Below, piece after piece: positions 16,212 to 26,082 of a stretch of 64,000 bases of DNA; the stretch's first letter is position 1; each line of letters starts with the position of its first letter. The stretch spans positions 206,014-270,013 of the forward strand of contig JAEPMI010000004.1 in the NCBI GenBank assembly GCA_017644045.1, read 5' to 3'. The notes under the pieces were generated by a model that was given only the letters and a program-made list of their open reading frames with translations, was not told where the DNA came from and did not search any database. A program made the translations under genes and the position numbers. The DNA comes from Deltaproteobacteria bacterium. Lineage in GTDB: Bacteria; Myxococcota_A; Polyangia; Polyangiales; Houyiibacteriaceae.

Positions 16212-19200
16212 TCAGCTACCGAAGTCGAAGAGCCAGCTCAGGCGGCGCACCAGGTTGAGGTTGTCCATGTACTGAGCGAGCTCGGCGTCGGCGCCATTGG
16301 CTTCCAGGTCCTGCGCGTGGATGATCATCCGCGCCGCGGGGCCCATCTCGTCGCCGCTGATCGGGTCCTCGAAGGACGCCGCGTAGTAGGTCAGGCCGGT
16401 CGCCGGGTCGGTGAACTCGACGGTCGGTCCGGTGACCCCGATGCTCTCGGCACCCTCCGCGACCCAGATGCGGGACTGCTGGAAGTAGGTGCGGTCGAAG
16501 GTCTCGGGGATCATCGCCATGCCGTAGGTGGCGGCGAAGAGCTGGATGGAGAAGCTCGCGTTCGGGTCGATCGGCGTACCGGCCATCGAGCCATCGGTGA
16601 GCTCCAGCGCGGTCGGGTAGACGAGCTCCCCGTCGACGAGGCGCGGCGCGACCGTGTGCCAGTCCGAGGAGAGCAGGCCCCGGAAGAAGCCGGTCACCGC
16701 GGGCCCGAACGAGCTGTAGAAGCTGATCTGGTAGCGACGCACGTCCGCGGCGGTGTCCCGGCCGAGGAAGTTGGTCTGCGGATCGACCATGACCTGCAGG
16801 GCCAGCGCCTTGTCGTAGTAGTAGCCAGCGCGGTCGAGCTGATCGAACCAGAAGTAGCCGGCGTCGAAGTCCCAGGTGGTCTCGAGCGCGCGACCGTCGA
16901 AGGCGCTGACGCGCGGGCTGAACATGCCGCCGCCCGGAACCATCGCGTCGGTGCCGTCACCACGGGTGCCGTTCGCGTAGGTCCCCGGCTCGGGCACGGT
17001 CACCACGCGGGTGAAGAGCTCGAAGATGGAACCGACCGCGGCCGTGTAGGCGCCCATGCCGTCCGGACGGGTCCAGAAGGTGGCGAAGCTGGGGTCGTCG
17101 CCGAAGATGTCTTCGAAGATCGGGCGGTAGAGCGAGTAGATCTGGTTCGCGTACTTCAGCTTGTTGAAGTAGCGGCCGTGGATCCGGTTCGCGTAGGACT
17201 GGGTGTCGAAGCCCAGCCGACCACGCCGGAAGGCGTTGAAGATGTAGTAGTTCCAGTAGTTGTCGATGACGCTGTTGACCGTCTCGTAGGGGTCGGCGCC
17301 GGCGTCGTAGAGGTAGCAGTCCGGACCGAGGTCCCGCTGCTCGTCGCTGCAGAAGAGGTAGGGCACCGAGGGGCGCCCCAGCGGATCGGCGAGCGCATCG
17401 CGAATGCCCTGGGACGCGAGGAACGAGTCCGGCACGAGGCTCTCGTACGGAACGTCCGCGCGCTCCTGCATCTGCTCGATGCTGCCGACGACCTCGGGCC
17501 ACTCGGTGTACTCGTACGCGCTCACGGTGGAGCCGGTGAAGGCCTCCAGCTTGAGCGGGATCGGCCACCCGGCGCGCTGGATGAAGTTCCACCAGTTCAC
17601 GTCGCCGGGCTCGCTGGCGTTGGCGAAGACCTCGACCATGTCGCCGTAACCCATCTTGATGGCGGCGCGGTCGTAGTGACCGAGGCCGTGGGCATCGGTG
17701 ACCACGAAGTTGTTTCCGTAGTCCATGACCGTCGAGTACTCGTACTCACGGATGCGGCCGTCGATCTCGGCCTCGCTGAGCGGGTCGTACGCGCGAGGAC
17801 GCATGTCGCCGTCGTTGCGGAGCTCCCAGTAGCGGGGCGCGTAGTTCAGGGCGTCGTACGAGCCGCTGAAGTTGTGACGAAGTCCGACCGTGTGGCCGAT
17901 CTCGTGGGCGGTCACGCCATGGAACATCGGGTGGCGAAGCATGTCGCGGACCAGGCCGTAGTCGATGGTGCCGTCGGCCTGCTGGACCTGGTAGGTCTGG
18001 CCGTACCACTCCATGGTGCCGTCGCCCGAAGCGATCGCGCGCTGAATGTCGCGCGCGAGCCCGAGCAGGCCCTCGTCCGCGAAGTCCGCGTGGAGCGTGC
18101 AGTGCCCCTCGACGTGCATCCGATCGTGGACCCGGTTCATCGCCTCGAGGCGGCGGAGGCTCATCCCGCGGATCGGGCTGGCGGCCTCGAGCACGCCCTC
18201 GCTCTCGTTGTCGAACTGGGGGTCGATGCCGGCGGCGAGGCGCATCTCCGGGCCGGTGAGCAGCCGCTCGATGTCGGTGCCGACCAGGTTCTGGAGGCGA
18301 GCCTGACCGATCTCGGTGCCGTTGCCGAAAGCGCCGTTGCGGAGCAGCTGACGCCGGACCTCCTCGATGCGCGCGATGAGCTCCGCGGGCGTGCCCGGAC
18401 GCTGCGCGGCGCTGTCGATGCCGGCCATGCCCTCGGCCCACGAGAAGTCCATCGCTTCTTCGACCTCGTGGACGTTGAAGCCATCGATGGTGGTGACGTG
18501 GTCGTCGGCCGGGCGGCCCGTCTCGAGGGAGCCGGGCTCGGTGTTCTCACGCACCCACGACTCCACCACGTCGCCGCTGGAGATATCGGTCTCGGACACG
18601 TCGTTGTTGAGCAGCGCGATGATGTCGCGCGCGAAGCTCTGCAGGGTCTCGACCGCCGCGCCGTACATGAAGGCGTTGCCCATGATGATCTCGCCGGTCT
18701 CGGGGTCGGCGGACGAGGGGCCGTAGCCGAGCGGGCTGCTCGCGTGCGGCTCGGTCACCCAACCGATGAGCGAGTAGCGGAGGTCGCCGATCTGCGCCGA
18801 GGTACCGGGAGCGCCACAAGCGGGGTGGTCCGCTTCGGTGACCGGGTTGGAGCAGAGCGTGAACATCGTCTGGTGGTCCTCGCGGGTGCGCTCACCCGCG
18901 CAGGATCCGGCGTCGCCGCCGTCGGCGAGGCACTCGTTCTCGCGCAGGGAAGAGACGGTCTGCACGAAGGCCTCGTTCCAGCCGGTCGCGACACTCTCCA
19001 CGTCCGTGAGCAGGTCCTCGGGGAAGTTGGAGCTCAGGTGGTAGGCGATGGGCCGCACCTCGCGCTCGCGGTAGGGGATGGTGCACGCGCCGAGGAAGGA
19101 TCCGTCCTCCGCGCGCTCGCGCCGGGCGACGCCCCAGGCGGTGTCACACACGGAGCCGCCGCCGCCACACACGTCGGCGGTCGCCTCGGTGCAGCGCACG

Positions 19201-20135
19201 AGGTTGCCCTCGGCGTCCTTGCGGTGGCTCTCCATCCACAGGTTGTGGCGGTTCACGAAGCGGAAGCGGTCGGCCTCGACCGGACCGTACTCCTCGTCGT
19301 AGCCGGCCCGCTCGGTGACGAAGTAGCCGAAGCGCTCCATGCGGTCGCCGGTGTAGACCTGCGGCTCGTAGTCGCGGGAGGGGTCGACGCGCAGGAAGGA
19401 GTTGCGGACGGTGATCTCACCGGGCGCGCAGTCCAGGTGCCCCTGCGAGATCAGGAAGCAGGTCGGGATGGAACCGAAGCCCTCGAGCTCGATCTCGGTG
19501 GGCTTCACGAACATCTTGTTGACGATGTCGATGTAGTGGACCGAGCCCTCGTCGTCGCGCACGAACTTCGGCTCGTGCGGGTGGCCGAGGCCAGGCTCCA
19601 CGAAGTAGCTGACCGACTCCGACTGGATGCCGTCGAAGAGGCGCGCGGCGACGAGGAAGTCGTTGTTGGTGATCAGGTTCTCCGACCAGTCGACCCGCAT
19701 GTACGTGCGGTCGTACCAGGGGCGGTCGGTCGTGTTCTCCATGATCACGTTGTTCTCTTCACCCGTGAGCGGGTTGTAGCCGCGGCGGATGTCGAAGTGA
19801 CTCTCGATCGCGTACATCGCGATGGCCGCACCGTCCTCGGTGCTGCCCGCGATGCCCTCCGGCTCGGCGCCGGCGATGTGCTCGTAGGCGCGCCGGACGA
19901 TGAGGAGATCCTCCTGGATCTCGAACTCGATCTTCTCGGTCGTGCCCTGCTCGCCGACGAACGTGTACGGCGCGCTGTAAGGCGAGTCGATGACCGTCTG
20001 GAGGAAGTACCACTCGCTGTCGAGAAGGACAGACTTGTCCAGCGCATTGGGCTGGACCTGGTTCACGGCCGGCTGCGCTTGATTGCAGGCGGTGATGGCC
20101 AGGGCGAGTGAGAAGAAGGAAAGCAGTTTTCGCAT
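16212..20135 (-). CDS. Large zinc metalloprotease lipoprotein (metzincin type)
   Basis: The protein has 1307 residues. MRKLLSFFSLALAITAC is a lipoprotein signal with Cys17. The zinc site is HEIGHTVGLRHNF with His744, Glu745, His748 and His754, the HExxHxxGxxH pattern of metzincins. STVMDYGNNF about 55 residues later looks like the Met-turn. The region resembles the bacterial zinc-dependent metalloproteases around DUF5117/DUF4953, but the protein is longer. GGAG lies 7 bases before the ATG. A candidate sigma54 promoter lies ~110 bases upstream and a T-run terminator lies downstream, so it is probably monocistronic. It likely degrades proteins at the cell surface, as expected for a predator. 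Confidence 0.85.
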   Translation of the reverse strand: MRKLLSFFSLALAITACNQAQPAVNQVQPNALDKSVLLDSEWYFLQTVIDSPYSAPYTFVGEQGTTEKIEFEIQEDLLIVRRAYEHIAGAEPEGIAGSTEDGAAIAMYAIESHFDIRRGYNPLTGEENNVIMENTTDRPWYDRTYMRVDWSENLITNNDFLVAARLFDGIQSESVSYFVEPGLGHPHEPKFVRDDEGSVHYIDIVNKMFVKPTEIELEGFGSIPTCFLISQGHLDCAPGEITVRNSFLRVDPSRDYEPQVYTGDRMERFGYFVTERAGYDEEYGPVEADRFRFVNRHNLWMESHRKDAEGNLVRCTEATADVCGGGGSVCDTAWGVARRERAEDGSFLGACTIPYREREVRPIAYHLSSNFPEDLLTDVESVATGWNEAFVQTVSSLRENECLADGGDAGSCAGERTREDHQTMFTLCSNPVTEADHPACGAPGTSAQIGDLRYSLIGWVTEPHASSPLGYGPSSADPETGEIIMGNAFMYGAAVETLQSFARDIIALLNNDVSETDISSGDVVESWVRENTEPGSLETGRPADDHVTTIDGFNVHEVEEAMDFSWAEGMAGIDSAAQRPGTPAELIARIEEVRRQLLRNGAFGNGTEIGQARLQNLVGTDIERLLTGPEMRLAAGIDPQFDNESEGVLEAASPIRGMSLRRLEAMNRVHDRMHVEGHCTLHADFADEGLLGLARDIQRAIASGDGTMEWYGQTYQVQQADGTIDYGLVRDMLRHPMFHGVTAHEIGHTVGLRHNFSGSYDALNYAPRYWELRNDGDMRPRAYDPLSEAEIDGRIREYEYSTVMDYGNNFVVTDAHGLGHYDRAAIKMGYGDMVEVFANASEPGDVNWWNFIQRAGWPIPLKLEAFTGSTVSAYEYTEWPEVVGSIEQMQERADVPYESLVPDSFLASQGIRDALADPLGRPSVPYLFCSDEQRDLGPDCYLYDAGADPYETVNSVIDNYWNYYIFNAFRRGRLGFDTQSYANRIHGRYFNKLKYANQIYSLYRPIFEDIFGDDPSFATFWTRPDGMGAYTAAVGSIFELFTRVVTVPEPGTYANGTRGDGTDAMVPGGGMFSPRVSAFDGRALETTWDFDAGYFWFDQLDRAGYYYDKALALQVMVDPQTNFLGRDTAADVRRYQISFYSSFGPAVTGFFRGLLSSDWHTVAPRLVDGELVYPTALELTDGSMAGTPIDPNASFSIQLFAATYGMAMIPETFDRTYFQQSRIWVAEGAESIGVTGPTVEFTDPATGLTYYAASFEDPISGDEMGPAARMIIHAQDLEANGADAELAQYMDNLNLVRRLSWLFDFGS

Positions 20136-20247
20136 GAACGTCTCCAAGGAGCTCCGTCGGGGCTCCGCGCGTACGGGTCCACGTGGCGGCCAGGGGGGTG
20201 GGTCGCCTTCGTGCCGGCCACACCGGACCGGGTCGTCCGAACGTAGG

Positions 20248-20263
20248 AGCAAACCGCGTGCCG
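20248..20263 (-). promoter_or_regulatory. Candidate sigma54 promoter of the metzincin gene
   Basis: On the minus strand the sequence is CGGCACGCGGTTTGCT. It matches TGGCAC-N5-TTGCW at all but the first base, with the required GG-N10-GC spacing. The predicted start is about 100 bases before the ATG at 20135. Two sigma54 activators are encoded in this window. Confidence 0.5.
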
Positions 20264-20393
20264 ACTTCTGCAAAGCCGGTTTTTGCCAAGTAATGGCGAG
20301 CACTTGCGGCAATCGATCCACAGCGCGCCACATGTGCGCGGCAGCCCCTCGTCAGTTTCCTGACGCCGAGGAACGCGCGGAGATCCGAACGCG

Positions 20394-20412
20394 GAGCGGG
20401 GGAACCCCGCTC
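20394..20412 (-). terminator. Hairpin after the 20413-20967 gene
   Basis: The stem GAGCGGGG / CCCCGCTC (8 bp) has a 3-base loop and starts immediately past the stop codon on the minus strand. There is no T tract. Confidence 0.45.
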
Positions 20413-20967
20413 TCAGGCGTCTTCTTCGTCGAGGTCCTCGGCCAGGTAGCTGAGGATGACCTCGTCGAGCGACTTCTCGCTGAGCAGGTCGCCACCGAAG
20501 ATCGACTCGGGCGGCTTCGAGCCGCCGGACGCGGCAGGCGCCGGCGGGCGGGCCGAGCGCGTAGTCTGGTAGCGACCGGGAGACTGAGGCGCAGGCGCTG
20601 CCGGTGCGGCAACGGGGGAGGCCAGGCGAGCAGCCGCGGCCTCGAGCGCGTCGACGTCGAGCGGCTCCACCGGGACCTCACGCGTGGGCTCGGGCGCGTC
20701 CTCGTCGTAGTGACCGTCCCGCAGGGCGATGAACATCGCCTTGTGCTGGTCGCGCATCATCTGCTTCACGCGATCGCGCAGGTCTTCGGCACCGACGAGC
20801 TCGGCGTAGGTCGTCTTCTTGGACGCGACGATCCGGCCACCATCCGCAAAGAGGTGCGTGATGATGTGAGGATGCCGAACCCCCGAATCCTCAGTCTGGA
20901 TGTGGTACAGCTTCCCCTTGTGTCGGACGTTCGTGTTGTATCCCAGCAGGGGGGAGGGACCCGCCAT
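20413..20967 (-). CDS. Conserved protein of unknown function (LGYNTNVRHKGKLYHIQTED type)
   Basis: The N-terminal ~85 residues look like a conserved domain with small strands (LLGYNTNVRHKGKLYHIQ, then ITHLFADGGRIVASKKTTY), followed by a helix (LRDRVKQMMRDQHKAMF). The middle is an Ala/Pro/Ser linker and the end is acidic (LDEVILSYLAEDLDEEDA). I have seen similar myxobacterial proteins but cannot give a verified name or role. The ATG at 20967 is preferred over a GTG three codons upstream because a TAGCAT box ends 9 bases before it. Confidence 0.7.
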   Translation of the reverse strand: MAGPSPLLGYNTNVRHKGKLYHIQTEDSGVRHPHIITHLFADGGRIVASKKTTYAELVGAEDLRDRVKQMMRDQHKAMFIALRDGHYDEDAPEPTREVPVEPLDVDALEAAAARLASPVAAPAAPAPQSPGRYQTTRSARPPAPAASGGSKPPESIFGGDLLSEKSLDEVILSYLAEDLDEEDA

Positions 20968-20976
20968 CGTCCGCAC

Positions 20977-20982
20977 ATGCTA
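20977..20982 (-). promoter_or_regulatory. -10-like box TAGCAT
   Basis: TAGCAT lies 9 bases before the ATG at 20967 on the minus strand and decides that start over the GTG at 20976. Confidence 0.4.
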
Positions 20983-21027
20983 TCCGAAACCGCCTCGTAA
21001 AGACACCTCTCCTACACAGAAGGTCCA

Positions 21028-22065
21028 ATGGCGAAGAAGAAACGGACGCAGGTCCGCCCCCTCAGCGTCCGGCCAGGGGCGCGCTACACCTGCTTCGGTG
21101 ACGGTCTCTGCTGCACCGACATCCACGGGCTCGGCCCGCTGACGAAGAAAGAGCTGGTCCAGATCCGGCGCCGAGATCCCGACGGGGCGGGCTGGGACGA
21201 GGACTTCGAGGACCGCATGCTCTTCACCGAGCCCGATGGCGGGTGTCATTTCCTCCTCCCCAACCTGTACTGCCGCATCCACTCGGAAGATGGCCCGGAG
21301 GCCAAGCCGGACGGCTGCCGCCGCTTCCCGCTCGGTCTGGTCGCCACTCCCGAGGGCGGACGGATCACGACCCACCACCGCTGCTCCTGCCGCACCATGG
21401 GGGAGCGCCCCGTCCTGACCGCGGAGGCCGCCCTCCCCTCGTTGGTGAACGCCGCCGGGCGGCCGAAGGCCGATCGCCGGGTGAACAAGGTGCGCCTCGA
21501 GCGTGGGAAGAAGAAGGTCGCCTTCGACGAGTGGCTCGAGGTGGAGACCGAGTTCCTCGACGCGCTCGCGTCCGGTGCGGCCCCCGAGGCGGTGCTCGAC
21601 GCCGAGCCCTTCCCGAAGCTCAAGGGCTCGAGCTGGGAGCGGGAGGCGGAGGACTTCATCGACGCCACCGACGGCACCAGCTTCGGCGTGGCGATCTCGA
21701 CCTTCGGCGAGATGGTCCGGGCGCTCCTCGATCCGGATCACCGCTACCGCGGCCCGGGCCGCCCGTGGGCGGACGCCTTCGACCGCGCGGAGGCGCGAGA
21801 GGGCGAGGACCGGGGCGAGGACGAGGTCTTCGCCGACTGGATCGCCGACGAGGTCTGGGGCCTCGACTTCGCGCAGACGGGATCGTGGGACGTGTGCCGA
21901 GCGGAGCTCGCGACTCGTCTCGCCGTCGGCCGCGCGGTCGCCAAGCACTACCGGGAGACATGGGATCTGGCCCCCGGTCGGGCCGCCGCCGAAGCGCTGA
22001 CGGTGGTCGAGCTGGTCGGCGACTCGGAGTTCTGGGAAGAGATCGAAGACCGCATCCGCGTTTGA
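21028..22065 (+). CDS. YkgJ-like Cys-cluster protein (putative zinc/iron chelator)
   Basis: Residues 20-115 carry the family's Cys signature: YTCFGDGLCCTDIHG, then GGCHFLLPNLYCRIH, then DGCRRFPLGL and RCSCRTMGE. This is the CxxxCxxCC-type cluster predicted to bind zinc or iron. The remaining ~230 residues are a longer helical extension than in short YkgJ proteins. The function of the family is not established. GAAGG lies 5 bases before the ATG. It diverges from the conserved gene at 20967 and is followed by an 18-bp palindrome. Confidence 0.8.
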   Translation: MAKKKRTQVRPLSVRPGARYTCFGDGLCCTDIHGLGPLTKKELVQIRRRDPDGAGWDEDFEDRMLFTEPDGGCHFLLPNLYCRIHSEDGPEAKPDGCRRFPLGLVATPEGGRITTHHRCSCRTMGERPVLTAEAALPSLVNAAGRPKADRRVNKVRLERGKKKVAFDEWLEVETEFLDALASGAAPEAVLDAEPFPKLKGSSWEREAEDFIDATDGTSFGVAISTFGEMVRALLDPDHRYRGPGRPWADAFDRAEAREGEDRGEDEVFADWIADEVWGLDFAQTGSWDVCRAELATRLAVGRAVAKHYRETWDLAPGRAAAEALTVVELVGDSEFWEEIEDRIRV

Positions 22066-22112
22066 GCGGGCTGAGGATCCACACGTCGGCTGGGGTCCCT
22101 CGTTCCGGCTAC

Positions 22113-22130
22113 TGGCGGATCGATCCGCCA
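22113..22130. promoter_or_regulatory. 18-bp perfect palindrome, possible operator
   Basis: TGGCGGATCGATCCGCCA is fully self-complementary with no loop. It lies 47 bases after the YkgJ-like stop and 92 bases before the next ATG. A loopless even palindrome suits a dimeric regulator better than a terminator. Confidence 0.5.
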
Positions 22131-22221
22131 CCCGCCGGCGGCCGCCAGGCCCCAGCAGCTGGTTTTCTCAATGATTTCGTCCTCACACTGTGGTGGCATG
22201 TAGGATGCAGTGGGTGGCGGC

Positions 22222-23565
<1,344 letters not shown>

Positions 23566-23605
23566 AGCGACCGCGACTTCAGCACGCGACCGATTGCCGG
23601 CCTTC

Positions 23606-23633
23606 TTGACGCCGGATCGGGGATCGATAGGGT
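23606..23633 (+). promoter_or_regulatory. Candidate promoter TTGACG-16-TAGGGT
   Basis: The -35 TTGACG (23606-23611) matches five of six consensus bases. TAGGGT (23628-23633) ends 6 bases before the GTG at 23640. The transcript would begin at or next to the start codon. Confidence 0.55.
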
Positions 23634-23639
23634 CGAGGA

Positions 23640-24896
23640 GTGCGCCGTGCGCCTGCCATCCTCGCTGCGTTGATCGCGATGAGCTTCGTGGCGGTGGCGT
23701 TCGCCGACAACGCACCCTGGCGACGGCGACGGCGGCCCGGCATCACGATCAACTACCGCGCGCGGGACATCGTCCGCCCGGAGGACTGGCCGGCGGAGCC
23801 GCGCTCGCCGAACGACGTCGACCCCGATCGCTTCGCCCGCGCGCTGCGCCAGCTCTGCGGCTGGATGCCGCCGGACCGGCCGGGGACCTACACGAGCTAC
23901 ATCCTCGGCCACGCGGAGAGCTTCGACGTCGATCCCTTCCTCTTGGCGGCGCTCAGCCACCGGATGGGACGTTGTCGCCCGGACGCGGAGGGCATGGGTG
24001 GGCTGGGCCTGACCCTGATCGACTCGCGCATGTACTGGAGCGATCTCCGCCGCGGCACGTACACCTATCAGGTGCGCGACCCCGAGGGCGAGTGGATGCA
24101 GCGGAGCATGACCCTCGATCGCTTCCCCTTCAGCGGCCCACGGCTGCAGCGCCCGGAGGAGAACCTCTACTTCGCGGCGGGGCTGCTGAGCGCCTGGAAG
24201 GAACAGCACCACTCGATCGACACCAGCTTCGAGCAGGAGCCGCACCGCCACTACGTCTCGCACTTCGTCTGGGGTGATCGGGTCCGCACCGACCGATCAG
24301 AGGATCGGATCCTCACCGACCGACGTCGGATGCTGCAGTACTACGGCGCGCTCGGCGACCCGCCGGTGCTCGAGCGACTCGGCGAACGCTGGGGACCGCC
24401 CCTCGACGGCCAGCCGCGCGTGATCTCGAGCTGGATCGGCGCCGAGCGCGACGGTGGCGAGCGAAGCCACCGGGGGATCGACGTGGAGTCGGTGCTCGGG
24501 GAGCCGGTCCGCGCGGTCGCGGACGGCCGCGTGAACTTCGCCGGCGTGGACCTGCCCGGCCACCGCAACAGCGAGCGGATGAGCCCGGAGGAGATCGAGG
24601 AGGTCCCGCGCAACGACCTCGGCGCCGGCGGCCGCTACGTGTGCATCCTCCATCACCCGCCGAGCGAGGCGGAGGGCACGCCCGACTGGCTCCGCTCCTG
24701 CTACATGCACCTCGAGGACGTCGAGGTTCGCCACGGCCAAGAGGTGCGACGCGGCGATCTCATCGGCACCGTCGGCCGCACCGGCATGCGCCGCTCCGCA
24801 CCTCACCTCCACCTCGAGCTCCATGGCCCCGACGGGCTCATGGACGCGTCCGAGGTGCTGGTCGGATTCCTCATCGGGACCCAGCCCGACGACTGA
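23640..24896 (+). CDS. M23 (LytM) family peptidase, secreted
   Basis: The GTG start gives a signal peptide (MRRAPAILAALIAMSF...AFA). Residues ~70-190 resemble a lytic-transglycosylase-like helical region (GHAESFDVDPFLLAALSHRMG). The C-terminal M23 domain has the zinc motifs: SHRGIDVESVLGEPV (an H-x3-D type site), the CYMHLEDVEV strand and APHLHLELHG (HxH). The family cleaves peptide bridges in peptidoglycan or serves as an amidase activator when degenerate; both zinc motifs are present here. A TTGACG/TAGGGT promoter lies directly upstream. Confidence 0.85.
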   Translation: MRRAPAILAALIAMSFVAVAFADNAPWRRRRRPGITINYRARDIVRPEDWPAEPRSPNDVDPDRFARALRQLCGWMPPDRPGTYTSYILGHAESFDVDPFLLAALSHRMGRCRPDAEGMGGLGLTLIDSRMYWSDLRRGTYTYQVRDPEGEWMQRSMTLDRFPFSGPRLQRPEENLYFAAGLLSAWKEQHHSIDTSFEQEPHRHYVSHFVWGDRVRTDRSEDRILTDRRRMLQYYGALGDPPVLERLGERWGPPLDGQPRVISSWIGAERDGGERSHRGIDVESVLGEPVRAVADGRVNFAGVDLPGHRNSERMSPEEIEEVPRNDLGAGGRYVCILHHPPSEAEGTPDWLRSCYMHLEDVEVRHGQEVRRGDLIGTVGRTGMRRSAPHLHLELHGPDGLMDASEVLVGFLIGTQPDD

Positions 24897-24955
24897 GTCC
24901 CGCGTCGACGCCCATCGAGTTGCGGTGCGGGAGTGCGCCTCGTAGCACCCGAGCG

Positions 24956-25498
24956 ATGGATTCGAACGACGACGCGGCGATCGTGGAGGCGCAGATCGAA
25001 CGCCCCCTTCGTGCGGCGTCGACGGTCGTGGCGCGCTGTGGGCTGGGGCTCCCGGTCGTCGTCTCGGTGCCGCCGCTACTCGACAGCGGCGAGCCCTTCC
25101 CCACGAGTCACTGGCTCACGTGCCCGCTCGCGCACAAGCGGATCGCCAGGCTCGAAGCGGCCGGCGGCGTTCGCGAGTTCGACCGGCGCGCCAGGGAGGA
25201 GGGCCCGTTCGGCGAGGCGCTGGAGGCGGCGCACGCCCGCTACGCCGCGGAGCGGGACGCCCGGATCCCGGCCGACGCCACGCTGAAGCCCCGCGGGGGC
25301 GTCGCCGGGAGCCGCGGCGGCGTCAAATGCCTCCACGCGCACTACGCGGACTGGCGGGCTCACACGGGCGCCGCCCCGACGCCGGTCGGGCCCGAGGTCG
25401 CCGAAGCGATCGAGCCTCTGAACTGCACCATCCCCTGCGTTCGGGTCGACGAAGGCACGGCCACGCGAGCGGATGATTGGGTCGAGCCCTCCGGTTGA
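24956..25498 (+). CDS. DUF501 family protein
   Basis: 180 residues. VVARCGLGLPVVVSVPP, PFPTSHWLTCPLAHKRI, RLEAAGGVREFDRRA and GGVKCLHAHYADW follow, in order, the conserved blocks of DUF501, a family best known from Actinobacteria near eno and ftsB. The function is unknown. Conserved Cys/His (WLTCP, KCLHAHY, LNCTIPC) suggest a metal site. A TAGCAC box ends 7 bases before the ATG. The stop is 33 bases before the DUF2752 gene. Assignment is from memory of the family pattern. Confidence 0.75.
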   Translation: MDSNDDAAIVEAQIERPLRAASTVVARCGLGLPVVVSVPPLLDSGEPFPTSHWLTCPLAHKRIARLEAAGGVREFDRRAREEGPFGEALEAAHARYAAERDARIPADATLKPRGGVAGSRGGVKCLHAHYADWRAHTGAAPTPVGPEVAEAIEPLNCTIPCVRVDEGTATRADDWVEPSG

Positions 25499-25531
25499 CG
25501 GCGGCCTCGGTCGGCGGTCATTTTGGTCCCC

Positions 25532-25996
25532 ATGCTGCCCCCGGCCGCGCACCCAGCGAACCCGCCTGCCGCGGCCCGAGGACATCTCGGCTCGCGACTC
25601 GTCTGGCTGGTGCTCTTCAGCCTGCCGCTCGCCGTGGTGATCACCGCGACCACGCTGAACCCCGACCCGGCCGGCCACGGGACCCACACGCAGCTCGGCC
25701 TGCCCCCTTGCGGCTTTCTCGAGACCACCGGCCTGCCCTGCCCCGGCTGCGGCCTGACCACCTGCTTCTCGCACATGGTCCGTCTCGAGATCGTCGGGGC
25801 GGCGGCCGCCAACCCCTTCGGCGTCGCGCTCTTCCTGGTCACCTTCTTCACCATCCCCATCGCGGGCTGGGGGATGATTCGCGGGCTCCCGGTGATGGAC
25901 ACCCTCGAGCGCCTGCACTTCGAGAAGGTGGTCGTGCTCCTCGCGGCCAGCTCGACCGTGGTCTGGCTGATCCGGCTCGCCACGACGATTTTCTGA
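25532..25996 (+). CDS. DUF2752 membrane protein
   Basis: 154 residues from ATG 25532 (an in-frame TTG lies 9 bases upstream). There are three hydrophobic segments: LVWLVLFSLPLAVVITA, FGVALFLVTFFTIPIAGW and VVVLLAASSTVVWLIRLA. Between the first two lies the family hallmark GLPCPGCGLTTCFSHMV followed by AAANPFG. This CPGCG...NPFG pattern defines DUF2752, small integral membrane proteins of unknown function. It may be co-transcribed with the DUF501 gene. Confidence 0.85.
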   Translation: MLPPAAHPANPPAAARGHLGSRLVWLVLFSLPLAVVITATTLNPDPAGHGTHTQLGLPPCGFLETTGLPCPGCGLTTCFSHMVRLEIVGAAAANPFGVALFLVTFFTIPIAGWGMIRGLPVMDTLERLHFEKVVVLLAASSTVVWLIRLATTIF

Positions 25997-26082
25997 TGTC
26001 GACCGCGATTCGCAGGGCCACCGGCGCTCTCGCGGTGTTTGATTGAAAGTTTTTGCCCGTCGCCGGAGAATGCCTTGCGCGG

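Noticed and set aside
16140-20111. 1323-codon plus-strand open frame opposite the metzincin gene
   Set aside because: Val/Asp/Arg-rich shadow without signal or domain; the minus strand has a lipoprotein signal, zinc site, ribosome site and terminator.
20295-20312. Second sigma54-like word TGGCGAGCACTTGC
   Set aside because: Only 9 bases separate GG and GC, and it points away from the metzincin gene.
22194-22209. Sigma54-like element TGGCATGTAGGATGCA before the vWA/MopE gene
   Set aside because: GG-N10-GC spacing is right, but both half-sites have mismatches and the predicted start would fall only ~3 bases before the ATG. The overlapping TAGGAT is an equally good -10.
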